Below, in pieces: positions 12,065 to 22,389 of a stretch of 64,000 bases of DNA. Where the stretch lies: assembly GCA_963932145.1 (NCBI GenBank), contig OZ010580.1, forward strand, positions 31,611,767 through 31,675,766, in the 5' to 3' direction. A model generated the notes under the pieces. That model was not told the origin of the DNA. It ran no database searches and was given only the letters and a program-made list of their open reading frames with translations. A program made the position numbers and the translations under genes. Positions within the stretch are counted from its first letter, which is position 1. Each line of letters starts with the position of its first letter. The DNA is from Acanthosepion lycidas. Taxonomy: Eukaryota > Mollusca > Cephalopoda > Sepiida > Sepiidae.

Positions 12065-12600
12065 CTGATGATGAGACCTGAAATTTCAAAACCTTATATT
12101 CTGTGAGTGAAGGTATTATTATTATTTTCAAACAGAGAGCATCTGATGATTGTACCCCTTTTCATACTGGCATTTCACTACATCTTTTTCACATATTTTA
12201 AGAAGGCAGAAGAATTTACTTAATGTTTTGATAATCAGACTATTACATTTGTTGTTATATTTTATTCCAAGTTCAAATTCTGATGAGTCTGTTACATTCA
12301 TTTCATTCTAATTCTCTAAGAAATGACATAAATCCATCTCTTCCATCCCAAGTTATGGGACAGAAAAGATATAGCCTTGGTTAGCAGCCAGTTTATGAGA
12401 AAAACAAAGCAGACATAAAACTAGCAGCTACATCTAATAAAAACCTACTTGCTACTGCAGCAGCATCAACTCTAAGCTCTATGAGGAATCTACAAGTTTA
12501 GGTTAGTGGGAACTAAGGAAATAAGGAACTCTGATTGTACTACTATTAAACTATACTTGGGGAAAGAAGTAAATAGATACCTTTCCCAGGTGAATTAATA
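12065..12600. other. Unassigned stretch
   Basis: Nothing recognised. The part near 12570-12600 (ACCTTTCCCAGG) may be a scrap of SINE-C in minus orientation, but it is too short to call. Confidence 0.4.
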
Positions 12601-12654
12601 CAAAATGAATTAAATAGATTGAAAAATAAAACAACAGACTTCAATGAAACAGAT

Positions 12655-12875
12655 CATGATGATTGACATTGCATTTAAATTTTTGAAGATCAAAGTTGAC
12701 TGGAAGCAAGAAGCCGGAAGAGAGCTCCACAAGCGAGAAGTGTGACAGAAGAAACTCTTAGCATAGAAATTAAGGTTATAGCTAGCCATTTCAACTGCAA
12801 AATGATGAGACCTAGCTATACTTAAATTCATAAAATCTAGCTACCAATGAGGAAAGCACATCAGAGCAATATGTT
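12655..12875 (-). mobile_element. LINE-A copy, 3' fragment
   Basis: Minus-strand frames read S-R-L-W-S-S-L-P-A-S-C-F and S-T-L-I-F-K-N-L-N-A-M-S, the C-terminal end shared by all LINE-A copies. The terminal A-run is not preserved. Non-functional. Confidence 0.75.
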
Positions 12876-13123
12876 TGTTTAGAATGTTTGATCACATACT
12901 CATAATCAGTGCTTCTATTAGAACCCTACAGAAAGTACTATTAATTAAAAGTTTCTATAGAAAGTACTGCTCATATGTATAAACAGAAATTTGATATGTT
13001 TGCTTCAGTTTTAAGATTTAACAAGAAAAACTAAACTAAATTTTATTGCAATCGGTATAACAAACTGAAAATAACTGGACAATGAAAAACCTTCAAAGAA
13101 TTAATGAAAATATGAATATAAGT

Positions 13124-13833
13124 TTAATATTTAATGGAGCAACCATTTAACTTTATAACCTCTCTAAGATTTTAGAACATATTTTCTGTATATTTAACTT
13201 CTTTTTTTCCAATACTGAAACAGAGATTTTGAATTTGGGCTATAATGTTTCTTTGCTTTGATGTAATTTTATTCATCAGTAACTTTACATCTATCCAGAC
13301 CCACACCTATTCAATGAAATTTAAATCTGGATTTTGGAGTGGCCAGGCAAGACTCTTTGCTTTTCTGTTTTTGCCAAATAAATCCTATATAGATTAGAAC
13401 TGTACTTGGGATTATTATCTTCCTGATAATAAAAGCCATGACCAATAAGTCAAAGACCATTCAGTACCACATACTTAATATGGATCTGGTTATACTTTTG
13501 ACTATCTTTTATGCCATTTATCAAGTAGATATGTCCGACACCAAAGAAGCAGAAACCATATCATAATACTGCCTCCAGCATGCTTAATAGATAGGATAAC
13601 ACACTGTAGATCATATCGATCGCCCTTCTTTCTTCAGAGCCACTGCCTACATTTATAAGCAAACAGTTCACATTTCAATTCATTTGTACAAAAAACTTTT
13701 ACTACTGATCAGTGGTTCAATTTTGGTATTTTCTGGCAAATTGGAGCCTTTTAGCTTTGTGTCTTCTCTTCAAGAAAGGATTATTGATTACAACTCTTTC
13801 AGATAGTCTGTAATTTATTAGCATTTTAGTAAC
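13124..13833 (-). pseudogene. Tc1-like transposase pseudogene
   Basis: The minus strand, in shifting frames, reads the last two thirds of a Tc1-type transposase. It begins with F-L-K-R-R-H-K-A-K-R-L-Q-F-A-R-K-Y near 13800-13750. H-A-G-G-S-I-M-I-W lies at 13556-13582 (family block GGSIMVWG). Q-E-D-N-N-P-K-Y-S-S is at 13396-13425, where the family has QDNDPKHTS, and N-P-D-L-N-F-I-E is at 13310-13333 (family SPDLNPIE). Similarity continues to a stop at 13124-13126. Several stops and frameshifts make it dead. The N-terminal DNA-binding part and terminal repeats were not found; a SINE-B lies right beside the 5' side at 13841. Confidence 0.85.
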
Positions 13834-13840
13834 AATCAGT

Positions 13841-14270
13841 TGGCATGTGGCTGAGTGGTTAGAATGTTAGCTTTCTGACCATGGGACCTGGGTTCAAATC
13901 TCACCATGGTTGATTTGTCAAGGAAAAGATTTCTTGATAATATCCACCTAGGGTGATGATCCCAGTGTGTGGCAACATTGGGAAGTGTCAGAAAACAATA
14001 TCAGATTGACTGAAGCCTTGTGAGTGAAGTTGGTTAGATAAAAGTGCTTGGAAGCTATCACTGGTTGTGCGAGCCCAAAGTCATTGTGATCAAGGGTTTG
14101 AACATACTGGCCTTGTTTAAACTAGTGATCATGCCAGATCATCACTCTCCTCCAGAAACTAACATGCAGGTATTTGCAATAAGAGTTAGTCACCATAGCA
14201 GAGAAGCATACTCAGAAACAGTTGGCCAAGCAGACAAGGAAACAGTCAACCTGGAAAATTTTTATGTTTT
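13841..14270 (+). mobile_element. SINE-B copy, tRNA-headed, fairly complete
   Basis: The head has a good polymerase III A box, TGGCTGAGTGG (13848-13858), and B box, GGTTCAAATC (13891-13900), spaced as in a tRNA. The body has TTCTTGATAATATCC, GATGATCCCAGTGTG, GCCTTGTGAGTGAAGTTGG, then AAAGTCATTGTGATCAAGGG and TTTGAACATACTGGCC. The same blocks appear, reversed, at 7.9, 22.1 and 44.4 kb. It is a non-coding retroposon that needs a LINE for movement. The 3' end is not sharply defined. Confidence 0.88.
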
Positions 14271-14274
14271 TTTT

Positions 14275-15555
14275 ATGACCTGACGTAGATCATGAGCACA
14301 TTTTCTTCTATTTCTGAAGCTCAGTAGTTGAATATGTTTTCTACCTGATTGATTTAGTTTAGGGGGTCACATTGCTCTTGCTCTATTTTCATATTGTTGA
14401 GTTAATCCAGGATATATTTTACAGAGCCAAGTGATGACTTAATGTCCTCTGTTATTTTTCCAATGTCCATGTTATGTTATTTGTTCAATATGATGCATGT
14501 ATCTTCTTGAGACCATTACTTTTTTTAGGCATCTTTCAGTATTATTCAATGCAACATTTCAGGAAAAATAAAATTGAATTACAGTGTTAAAATTCTTTGT
14601 ATCAATAAAAAAAATGTAACTTTGCTACAAGTTGGTGACAGTCTTTGAAAACAGCCAGTGAAGTAAAATTGATGAAAAATAAAATAGGAGTTTGTTCAGA
14701 TGTTTAAGCAAACAACTTATATATAAAAAAACAAACTTGCATTCCAATCTGTTTATGATTATCCCACTTGACTTTGCTAAAATATGTCTGTAGGGGGCAT
14801 GCCTTAAGCTTATAGAAATGCATGTATTTTTCTCCATAGCCTCTTTAATATTTTACAGCTTCTGGTTATAAGATTTAATTGCATGTGGAAAAAAAAAGTG
14901 TCTCTGACTGGAGCATGTTCATTTTCATGGTTTTCTGTCTTGACTTTTGTACTCTCTCACACATGCTGGTTACACACAGACACACACATGCACACAAAGA
15001 AGCACATTCTTATTATAGCTAGTTTCAATATTTGGTCCTTTTTGTGACATGTAATTCTTTCGTTAATAAATGCATTGTTGTTTGTTTTATATTGTTTTGT
15101 GTTACACATTTTTTACTTGGACTCACATTGAGTTTACCAATATTGTTTTGGGATAAACTTTTCTGGAGTCATAAACATCATGGTCACTGAATAGTTAACA
15201 TAACATACCAGCAATCCCACAACAGTAGCATTGTAAGTATTGGCAAGAAACACAAAGACTGTATATTTTGATACATGATACGATACATTTGTCACTGATA
15301 TATTTTCCACAAACATCAATGATTGCCTGTTTATGTTCCAGTTTATCATGACATGAAAAAATAACTCACCCACCTCCATACTCTGAGCTTACTTTTCTAT
15401 TTAGCATAGATCTGACATATAATTGGTTAATCAAGACATACCAACAAGTCTATTTTTAATTCTGACCTTATGTTCCTCCTGACTTTAACCTTTGGAAAAG
15501 AGGTAACATTTTGTTTTTAAATTTTCATAAAAATTATTTAATTACCAGTTACTTA
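14275..15555. other. Unassigned AT-rich stretch
   Basis: No element or gene recognised. There are small CA runs near 14965-15000. Confidence 0.45.
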
Positions 15556-15557
15556 CC

Positions 15558-15605
15558 ATTGCCTGAAGAAGTACAATCAAAGTATTGAAACATCAAAGTT
15601 TTGTG
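15558..15605 (+). other. Hammerhead-ribozyme-like core, partial
   Basis: CTGAAGA (15563-15569) is followed by a possible 5-bp stem (AGTAC with GTATT, one G-T pair, 7-nt loop), then GAAAC (15587-15591) and GTT (15598-15600). This is the order of a type I hammerhead core. The flanks that should form stem I do not pair, so it is at best a decayed motif. Confidence 0.35.
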
Positions 15606-15750
15606 TAGAAATTTCAACATGTTTTTATTATAATCTCTGATAATAAAAATAATAATGATATATTATTCTACTTTGTATTGAGCACTTTTTTAAAAGTAAA
15701 TGCTATGAACAGTGGAATTTTTTTCCATTTATTCTTTCTCTCATTTGGAG

Positions 15751-15752
<2 letters not shown>

Positions 15753-15798
<46 letters not shown>

Positions 15799-15808
15799 TA
15801 TATATATA
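15753..15808. repeat. (TA)n microsatellite
   Basis: A TA run of about 20 units, with AAATATATATATATAT after it. Confidence 0.95.
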
Positions 15809-15996
15809 TGGGATAACAATATATAAATTTTTATATATCAAGAACAATTTTAGGGGAATGATGTATGACAGTGAAAAAAGTTTTTGTGTCGCACATTTTT
15901 GTTCTTTAGGATTTCATTGAACCAAGTTTATGTTTATATTGATGTGGCTATAATGTGCATGAATGAGCGATGCTGGAAATTTTAAATTGAAAGATG

Positions 15997-16001
<5 letters not shown>

Positions 16002-16048
<47 letters not shown>
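16002..16048. repeat. (TA)n microsatellite
   Basis: A TA run of about 23 units. Confidence 0.95.
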
Positions 16049-16050
<2 letters not shown>

Positions 16051-16278
16051 CATATAAACTCTGGCTGATTTCATTCAGATTCTTTTTCTTTTTGTTTGTT
16101 TTTACCACTTCTGTTATTAAATATCCCCCATTGGAATAATAGAAGATCTGCCAACAATGATGAAAAAGAAACAAAAATAAAAAGAATCTAAAGGAATTCC
16201 GCTAGATTTTATACCCAAAACACATTGTAGTTGAATCAATGTAAACATAAACTTAGTTCATTGTCTTATACTTATCCC

Positions 16279-16281
<3 letters not shown>

Positions 16282-16317
<36 letters not shown>
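16282..16317. repeat. (TA)n microsatellite
   Basis: A TA run that precedes the hairpin element at 16425-18045. Confidence 0.95.
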
Positions 16318-16320
<3 letters not shown>

Positions 16321-16440
16321 GTTAATGGTTGAATCAGACCAGTAGTATTAAAGAGCGCTCAATATATGTATGATAAAAAATAATAAAATAAAAATAACAT
16401 GTAGAGTTTTTAACTTTAAAAATTAGAAGATCAGTTGAAT

Positions 16441-16479
16441 CTGCTACCTTGGTTTTAACCTTACGGTATCCTCAGGCTA
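16441..16479 (-). other. Hammerhead-ribozyme-like motif
   Basis: On the minus strand: TAGC, then CTGAGGA (16469-16475), a short stem ACC / loop GTAA / GGT, then AAAAC (16452-16456), then GGTA, then GCAG. The second, split arm has GAAAC in place of AAAAC and TTGC in place of TAGC. With those bases the order is stem I, CUGAGGA, stem II, GAAA, a tiny stem III (ACC with GGU), A, stem I (GCAG pairing with UUGC). That matches the layout of minimal type I hammerheads reported in Penelope-like and related elements. Stem II has a T-T mismatch at its base, so activity is doubtful. Confidence 0.5.
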
Positions 16480-16555
16480 TTTTTATATTTTTGTCTTTTT
16501 TATCAATTTTTATATTTTTTTTTATTTTATAAAAATTGCCTGAGGATAGCATCTG

Positions 16556-17995
16556 GCAACACCTCTGGTGACCCCTCTGACCCTTCTAACTACCGTCCTA
16601 TCAGTCTCCTACCCCTCTTCGGCAAAGTCTTTGAATCCTTAATCAATACCGAGGTGGTTAACCACCTCACATCCCATGATCTGCTCTCAGACAAGCAATA
16701 TGGCTTCCGCTTTGCCCGATCTACAGCTGATGTGCTTACGGCCATCACTGAAACTGTCTACCGAGCTCTTCAAAATAACGGGGAAGCTCATGCCATGGCC
16801 CTAGACATCTCCAAAGCATTTGATAGGTTTTGGCATGCCTGCCTTCTTTGCAAGCTCCAGGGTTATGGCATTACGGGTCGATTATATAACCTAATACAAT
16901 CATTCCTGTCAAACCGTGAATTGAAGGTCATTCTCAACGGATTCTCCTCCAGTTCCTATCCCATGAACGCAGGTGTTCCTCAAGGCTCCATCCTAGGCCC
17001 CACTCTATTCCTTATCTACATAAATGACATTTAATGACGCCATAAATTACCAAGTTGGCATCTATGCAGATAGCACCACAATTTATTCCTGCCTCAAAAA
17101 CAAATCTAGTGTCACTGACAAAACTAACCTGGCCGTGCGTCTCGAAAAGGACCTCCAATCAGTTGTGAACTGGGGCAGGAATTGGCTGGTCAACTTTAAC
17201 GCTTCAAAAACAAAACTGCTCTCTATTAATCACCACAGAGATCCTTCCCTGCCCTCCATTAGAATGTCTGATGCTCAACTTCTTGAGAGCAACTCTCTGC
17301 GGCTGCTCAGTCTCACGTTGACAGCTGACCTGAGATGGAACAAATACATTGAGTCAATTGCTTTGTCCACCGCAAGGAAAGTTGGCTCCCTGTGCCGTGC
17401 CAGGAAATTTTTCTCCCCAGAATTGATCCTCCAGATCTACAAATCAACAATTTGCCCTTGCATGGAGTATTGCTGCCATATATGGTCTGGTGCCCCTTCT
17501 GTTTGCCTCAGGGTTCTTGATAGGCTCCAGAGGCATATATGCAATATAATAATATAATATGCATCTCGTCTACAGTTACTTTCTCACAGAGCACCGTCCC
17601 CTCTCTCTGTTCTACAAATACTTTCATGGAAATTGCTCCAAGGAGCTGCATTCGCTGGTTCTCAGACTTCATGAGTTCAAGCACCCTACGAGGCTGGCAT
17701 CCCGCTCTCACCCCTTCACTGTCAAAACTCCTAAATGTAGCCATCTCTTCTACTCCAATAGCTTCATGTCTTGCACCTTTCACTTGTGGAACTCCCTTCC
17801 CTATTCCAGTTGAGAGCTATAATCTCCAGCTATTCAAATGTAATGTCAATCAACATCTCCAGTTGCCTTGATCTATCCACTATCCTTCTCCTCATCCTTT
17901 CTTCTACCACTCCTATCTGATCTTGCTCTAAATTTTCTGTAACCCCTTACATCCTAGTGGGTTCACGCCTTGCTTGGGGTGAAATGCTTAAAAAA
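16556..17995 (+). mobile_element. LINE-A, longest plus-strand copy (jockey/CR1-like non-LTR element)
   Basis: This is the clearest LINE of the window. In order there is N-Y-R-P-I-S-L-L-P-L-F-G-K (near 16590), Q-Y-G-F-R, A-L-D-I-S-K-A-F-D-R, G-V-P-Q-G-S-I-L-G-P, Y-I-N-D-I, the active-site region Y-A-D-S, W-L-V-N-F-N-A-S-K-T, and the thumb and C-terminal part with Y-K-S-T-I-C-P-C-M-E-Y and F-H-L-W-N-S-L-P. It ends in GCCTTGCTTGGGGTGAAATG and an A-run (17990-18003). Endonuclease and the 5' part are missing (5'-truncated), as expected for target-primed insertion. Confidence 0.92.
16587..17875 (+). pseudogene. LINE-A reverse transcriptase pseudogene
   Basis: The polymerase is broken into three or four frames. 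The first open piece (16654-17034) carries the fingers and palm motifs and stops right after Y-I-N-D-I. The second (17024-17557) carries Y-A-D-S where the family has Y-A-D-D, so a catalytic aspartate is lost, and continues through the thumb. The third (17559-17813) carries S-L-F-Y-K-Y-F-H-G-N and W-N-S-L-P; the last L-Q-L-F-K-C-N-V-N block is in another frame. It would copy its own RNA if intact, but this copy cannot. Confidence 0.9.
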
Positions 17996-18056
17996 AAAAA
18001 AAATAACATTGAAACCAAGGTAGTGGATTCAACCGATCCCCTAATTTTTAATACAC

Positions 18057-18061
<5 letters not shown>

Positions 18062-18092
<31 letters not shown>
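18062..18092. repeat. (TA)n microsatellite
   Basis: A TA run between the hairpin element and the foldback element. Confidence 0.95.
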
Positions 18093-18097
<5 letters not shown>

Positions 18098-18105
18098 ACA
18101 TAAAT

Positions 18106-18655
18106 AATGAATGTCTATTATGTCTGATCATGAACCGTTCTAATGTTCATAAGTTTGCTTTAATTTCAGGTGAAAATAAAGACAAAAATTGTCCAACATT
18201 TGGATATTTTTTATTAAGTTGGTCCTTGATATAAGCTTTTTGGCTCACATGAGCCATCTTCACAGTGGTTATACAGACATCTTAACAAAGATATTCACTG
18301 AAGATAATATTTTGTTATGTTGACATAGAAGATTGCTATGCATCAATAATGTTTGTAGAATAGAACCATATTTTGAACTCACAACCTGCATCTGCTATTC
18401 TGTGACTGTTATTGTCACATAGCAATCTTCTATTTCAACTTAACAAAATATTATCTTCAATGGTGAATATTTTTGTTAAAATGTCTGTATGACCACTCTG
18501 AAGATGGCTCATATGAGCTGAAAGCATGGATCAAGGATCAATTTAATAAAAACATATCCAAATGTTGGACAATTTTTGTCTTTATTTTCACCTGAAGTTA
18601 AAGCAAACATACAAACATTAAAACAATTCATGATCAGACATAATAAACATTCATT
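18106..18655. mobile_element. Foldback element with about 238-bp inverted arms
   Basis: The arms at 18106-18343 and 18418-18655 are reverse complements with scattered substitutions and small indels. Shared blocks include AATGAATGT, TTATGTCTGATCATGAA, AGACAAAAATTGTCCAACAT, GATAATATTTTGTTA and AGAAGATTGCTATG. A 74-bp centre (18344-18417) includes CATATTTTGAACTCACAACC, whose reverse complement looks like a tRNA B box. No coding capacity. It is a MITE- or foldback-type element, or two SINE-like copies joined head to head. Confidence 0.88.
18498..18523 (+). other. CTGAAGA-hairpin-GAAA motif in the foldback arm
   Basis: CTGAAGA (18498-18504), a strong hairpin built on GCTCATATGAGC, then GAAA (18520-18523). 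This is the first half of a hammerhead core with a good stem II. No GUH step or pairing stem I follows, and the other arm has AAAA in place of GAAA. Confidence 0.35.
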
Positions 18656-18706
18656 GTCTGTTATATTTAACAATATATCTTAAAATAATGATCTGCTGTC
18701 CCAATG

Positions 18707-18708
<2 letters not shown>

Positions 18709-18764
<56 letters not shown>
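18709..18764. repeat. (TA)n microsatellite followed by GATA
   Basis: A TA run of about 27 units, then a short GATA run (18766-18782). Confidence 0.95.
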
Positions 18765-18769
<5 letters not shown>

Positions 18770-18784
18770 TAGATAGATAGATGC

Positions 18785-20755
18785 ACAAATTATATAATGC
18801 ACTATTTTTTCAAAAATACATACCAAAACATATCTCTGTCTGCATCTAATGTGGTGGTGGCTTTAATTGGGGAATGTAGACCAAACACTAGAACATTAAA
18901 ATGTACACTTCCTGATTGGTGAAATAAATTGATGTCAGTAGTAATCTAAAAAAAATTCTCTTTAAAATGTGTGTGTGTGTGTGTGTATGTGTATATGTTT
19001 GTGTATTTTATCCCTTATGCTTGTGATAAGGAAAGTAGAATTAGAGACTTGCAGCATTATTTGTGAAATTGAAACATGCACTGGAATGTATCCAAATCAA
19101 GTGGCAGAGATTACTTTGAAGGGAACAGCATGTAAAAATATTAGCATAAAACATGAAATGTATTGAAAATTTTTAGAAAATTTTGCTGAACCTTTTAGAA
19201 ATAAATTTTTTATAAATTATTTGATGCATGCATGTAGAAATAAAATTTCCCTGAGTTACAGTGCCAAGACTGACTTTATTTAATATCATTAACATAAGAG
19301 TATATCTTGCTATGTACGTACTTCTAAGATTTCTGAATTGATGTAGCATAAGTTGTGCTGTAGAAGTCAACACTCTAAGCTTAAAATCAAAGTCAAGGGA
19401 CACAACATACATGTACAGTATAAAACTGAACCTTTTAATCCATAATAGCAAACAAGTGTAACAACTTACTAAAAACCTGTGTGCAGGAATGGTGATAAGT
19501 TCTCAGCCTGACCCACTTCTCATAATCAAATCAAATCGCCAAACATCATAATTCTCTTTCTTTTTTTTTCTGAGGGGCTTCTTGGGTGGGCTGATAACTT
19601 TTCAGCACATCTTCATAACTACAGCAAGCCACTACATTTATTTTCTATCAGTTTGGTACTTGTCACTTCACTGAAAGGAATATGATTTAATTTCAAATCT
19701 AGATTAAAAATCATACATTTATTAGAAAATATATTCACTTTAAATATGGAAGTTATAAAAACAACTTCATAAATTTTGGATTATACACTTTTCCTATAAC
19801 CCAAGTATCATTGCTAGACAAGTAAATTAGCATTTGTGAGGCAGATATCTATATTTTTTCTTGTCCCCGATTTTATGATTTTTTTTGTTGTTCAGCACAG
19901 GGTAGGGGATATTCAGACTAAGTGGGAGAGGAATTCATTAATTATTCCAATTTCTTATTTCAAACTCAGTCAAACTGTGTATGTATATGTATGTGTACAG
20001 TAAATTGTATAATCATATGTAAATTGCTCATGCTCAACAGATATATACATTACAAAGGTGTAAGGAAAGTCACATGCAGGTAGTGTATGATGGACAAAGA
20101 ATCAACTTTTCTTTTATAATATAGATTAGAATTTATTCGTTAATGTTTTTTTTTATTTATTTATTTAGCATCAATGATTATAACAAAGTAATAAAAATGC
20201 AGAATAAACAAACTTGCCCACCTATCCTACATATTGTTTCTTATGGGAGACACACCATAAGCAATTGATCAATTTAATATTTTATTGGACATGTCAATTT
20301 TGGCTTGAAGCTGCTTACAGGTAAGTGCTATTTTCAAGATAACTGATTGGCATGTCTGCGTATCAGATGAAAGAAATTGTGTGTCTTGTCAGTCATTATA
20401 TTGTGATTTTCATCATTTTATTATCAATAGTGTTTAACTAAAACAAATTTATTTAGGGCAAGTGGTACACAGGGATAAGCTGTTTTGTGTGTGTTTTTTT
20501 TTATCACTAAGATGTGTTTTATTGTCTTATACAAGAGATACAGTCCTAAGTCTGGTTTCTAAACTAAAAATCTTGATATCAATTTATGCACCAAATCAGT
20601 TTGCATATTGCAATGCAAATTAACCAAGTATTATATACCAATGTGCCGAAAATCATGGAATAGGTGCCAAGTATTTGTAGAATACTCTCTAGCGGAGTAA
20701 CATGCAGCTACACAAGGTGGTTAGAAGATGAGATATCCCATCTCAATAACTGTCC
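18785..20755. other. Unassigned stretch
   Basis: A TG run lies at 18968-18988. Nothing else was recognised; the part near 19490-19630 looks like old repeat sequence but has no partner here. Confidence 0.4.
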
Positions 20756-20779
20756 ATAATGTTTTGTAGGTGCAGGGTC

Positions 20780-20990
20780 TTTCATGCAAACAGACTTTAT
20801 ATTAATGATCTGCCTAAGAATATTCTCAGATCATTAGTAAATATATATGCAGTTGATACTCTGATTTATGGTTGCACCTCCAAATATGACCAGAGACTAG
20901 CTGCTGATCTCTCTTCTGATCTAACTCATACAGCTCAATGAGGAAGGCTTGTAACATTCAATATATATGGATACATTGCTGAATATTCTG
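20780..20990 (+). mobile_element. LINE-A-like fragment around the polymerase active site
   Basis: A frame from 20790 reads Y-I-N-D-L-P-K-N-I, then Y-A-V-D-T-L-I-Y where the family has Y-A-D-D-T, then L-A-A-D-L-S-S-D-L-T-H-T-A-Q. After one stop it continues with L-V-T-F-N. A catalytic aspartate is replaced by valine. It is more diverged than the other copies and may be a separate subfamily. Confidence 0.75.
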
Positions 20991-21203
20991 GAAAAATGGT
21001 CAGTTCTTTCCATTCATTGAAAGACTCTAGAATGCTCCTTGAACCAATTCTGATGACTGGAATAACCCATACTGTTGTAGGAGAAGGAGTTCATGAATGG
21101 ATGCAAGTGGCATGACAAGATTAGTAAAACAAGCTGATTCAACCCATACATTTGAAACCAGAATGTAATCACCACCAATCTGCATGGTGACTTTTGAGCA
21201 CCT

Positions 21204-21284
21204 GGGCATGGTGTAATGCTTAGCAAGCTTGTCTTGCTAGAACAATTATGACTGAATAGTGGGTTTGATTCCCACTGGGTGCCC
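21204..21284 (+). other. tRNA-like sequence (SINE head or tRNA pseudogene)
   Basis: It starts GGGCATGGTGTAATGC and ends GGGTGCCC, and the ends can pair over six of seven positions. The T arm GTGGG-TTTGATT-CCCAC is perfect and serves as a B box. The middle has an oversized variable region and a weak anticodon stem, so it is not a working tRNA. No body shared with other SINEs here was seen. Confidence 0.55.
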
Positions 21285-21442
21285 TATACTTTTCATTCCC
21301 TGCCTGCTCTTTTCATGTCATGTGATTTTAGCTATTTTCATGAGAAAAAAGATATTTGTATATATTGTGAAATCTTTATATCAAGAAGAATGAAATAGAA
21401 TATACAGAGAGCCATGATTACATATATCATGAAGGGAGATAG

Positions 21443-21448
<6 letters not shown>

Positions 21449-21491
<43 letters not shown>
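21449..21491. repeat. (TA)n microsatellite
   Basis: A TA run of about 21 units; another TA run lies at 21556-21588. Confidence 0.95.
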
Positions 21492-21493
<2 letters not shown>

Positions 21494-21550
21494 CTGCCTC
21501 TTCAGATCAACTTCATTTTATCAAATTATATGTATATATATATGGTTGGC

Positions 21551-21587
<37 letters not shown>

Positions 21588-21590
<3 letters not shown>

Positions 21591-21785
21591 GTAAATAGCA
21601 GGACAAACTGATTTCTATAACCTTGGGTGGCAACTGGTTTAGGAGAAGGAAAAACTCTGAATTCGAAACTGACCTGGAGAGGGTTGGGCTCCATCAGGCT
21701 ATCTTGCCCAAGAAAGACCACTTCTACTGTGGCTGCATTACACATGGTACTCCTACTTCCATATGGATCACAGGATAAAAAAAAG
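21588..21785 (+). mobile_element. SINE-C copy, 3' part with an alternative tail
   Basis: It begins GGGTAAATAGCAGGACAAAC, then GGTTTAGGAGAAGG and AACTCTGAATTCGAAAC, as in the 9.9-kb copy. It then diverges into GAGAGGGTTGGGCTCC, TCTTGCCCAAGAAAGACC and CATATGGATCACAGGAT instead of the GGTGCACC tail. Head and centre are lost into the TA tract upstream. Confidence 0.75.
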
Positions 21786-21840
21786 ATATATATGGATATA
21801 TATGTATGTACCTTCTTCATCAGGCTGACTACCTTTTAGT

Positions 21841-21843
<3 letters not shown>

Positions 21844-21903
<60 letters not shown>
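21844..21903. repeat. (TA)n microsatellite
   Basis: A TA run of about 29 units. Confidence 0.95.
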
Positions 21904-21905
<2 letters not shown>

Positions 21906-21910
<5 letters not shown>

Positions 21911-22389
21911 CACTCACAGACAGTACCGTTTCGCTGTATCACAGCTCCTCAGTGCAACTAGACATCTAAATGCCTCAATGGTTGGTGACTCATTTTCTAA
22001 CCACAACCATCTGCTATGGCAGCTAGCCAATCCCTTTTACAGACATCTGCTCAGACACATTTTAATTTGTTTAAGGTCCTCAGAACCCACCTGTGGCTTA
22101 TAGAGTAGACCTTAGTTACAGTTTCTGGGAGAGAGCACATAATCTATTCATGATGAATTGTGACTTCATGTTAACAGAAGCATTGACAGCATCCAAATAT
22201 TCTAGTCTACCCAGTTTCACTCACTTGTATGGTATCATGTACAGGCACTTCTCTAAAGTACTGTAAACTGGGATCATTTCACCAGACAATAACATTAAGA
22301 AGCCACCTTCCTGAATGCAGCTATGCCGAAATTTGAACTCTTGTCTCATGCTTGGAAAGCAAACATCCTAACCACTCAGCCATATGCCC

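Larger units (their letters stand above)
16425..18045. mobile_element. Hairpin (inverted-repeat) element split by a LINE-A insertion
   Basis: The left arm (16425-16490) contains GATCAGTTGAATCTGCTACC, TTGGTTTTAACC and TATCCTCAGGC. The reverse complement of this arm is found in two parts. GCCTGAGGATA sits at 16538-16549, just before the LINE, and GAAACCAAGGTAGTGG with ATTCAACCGATC sits at 18013-18039, just after the LINE's A-run. Rejoined in order, the two parts match the left arm, so an older short hairpin element was interrupted by the LINE. No protein is encoded by the hairpin element itself. Confidence 0.8.
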
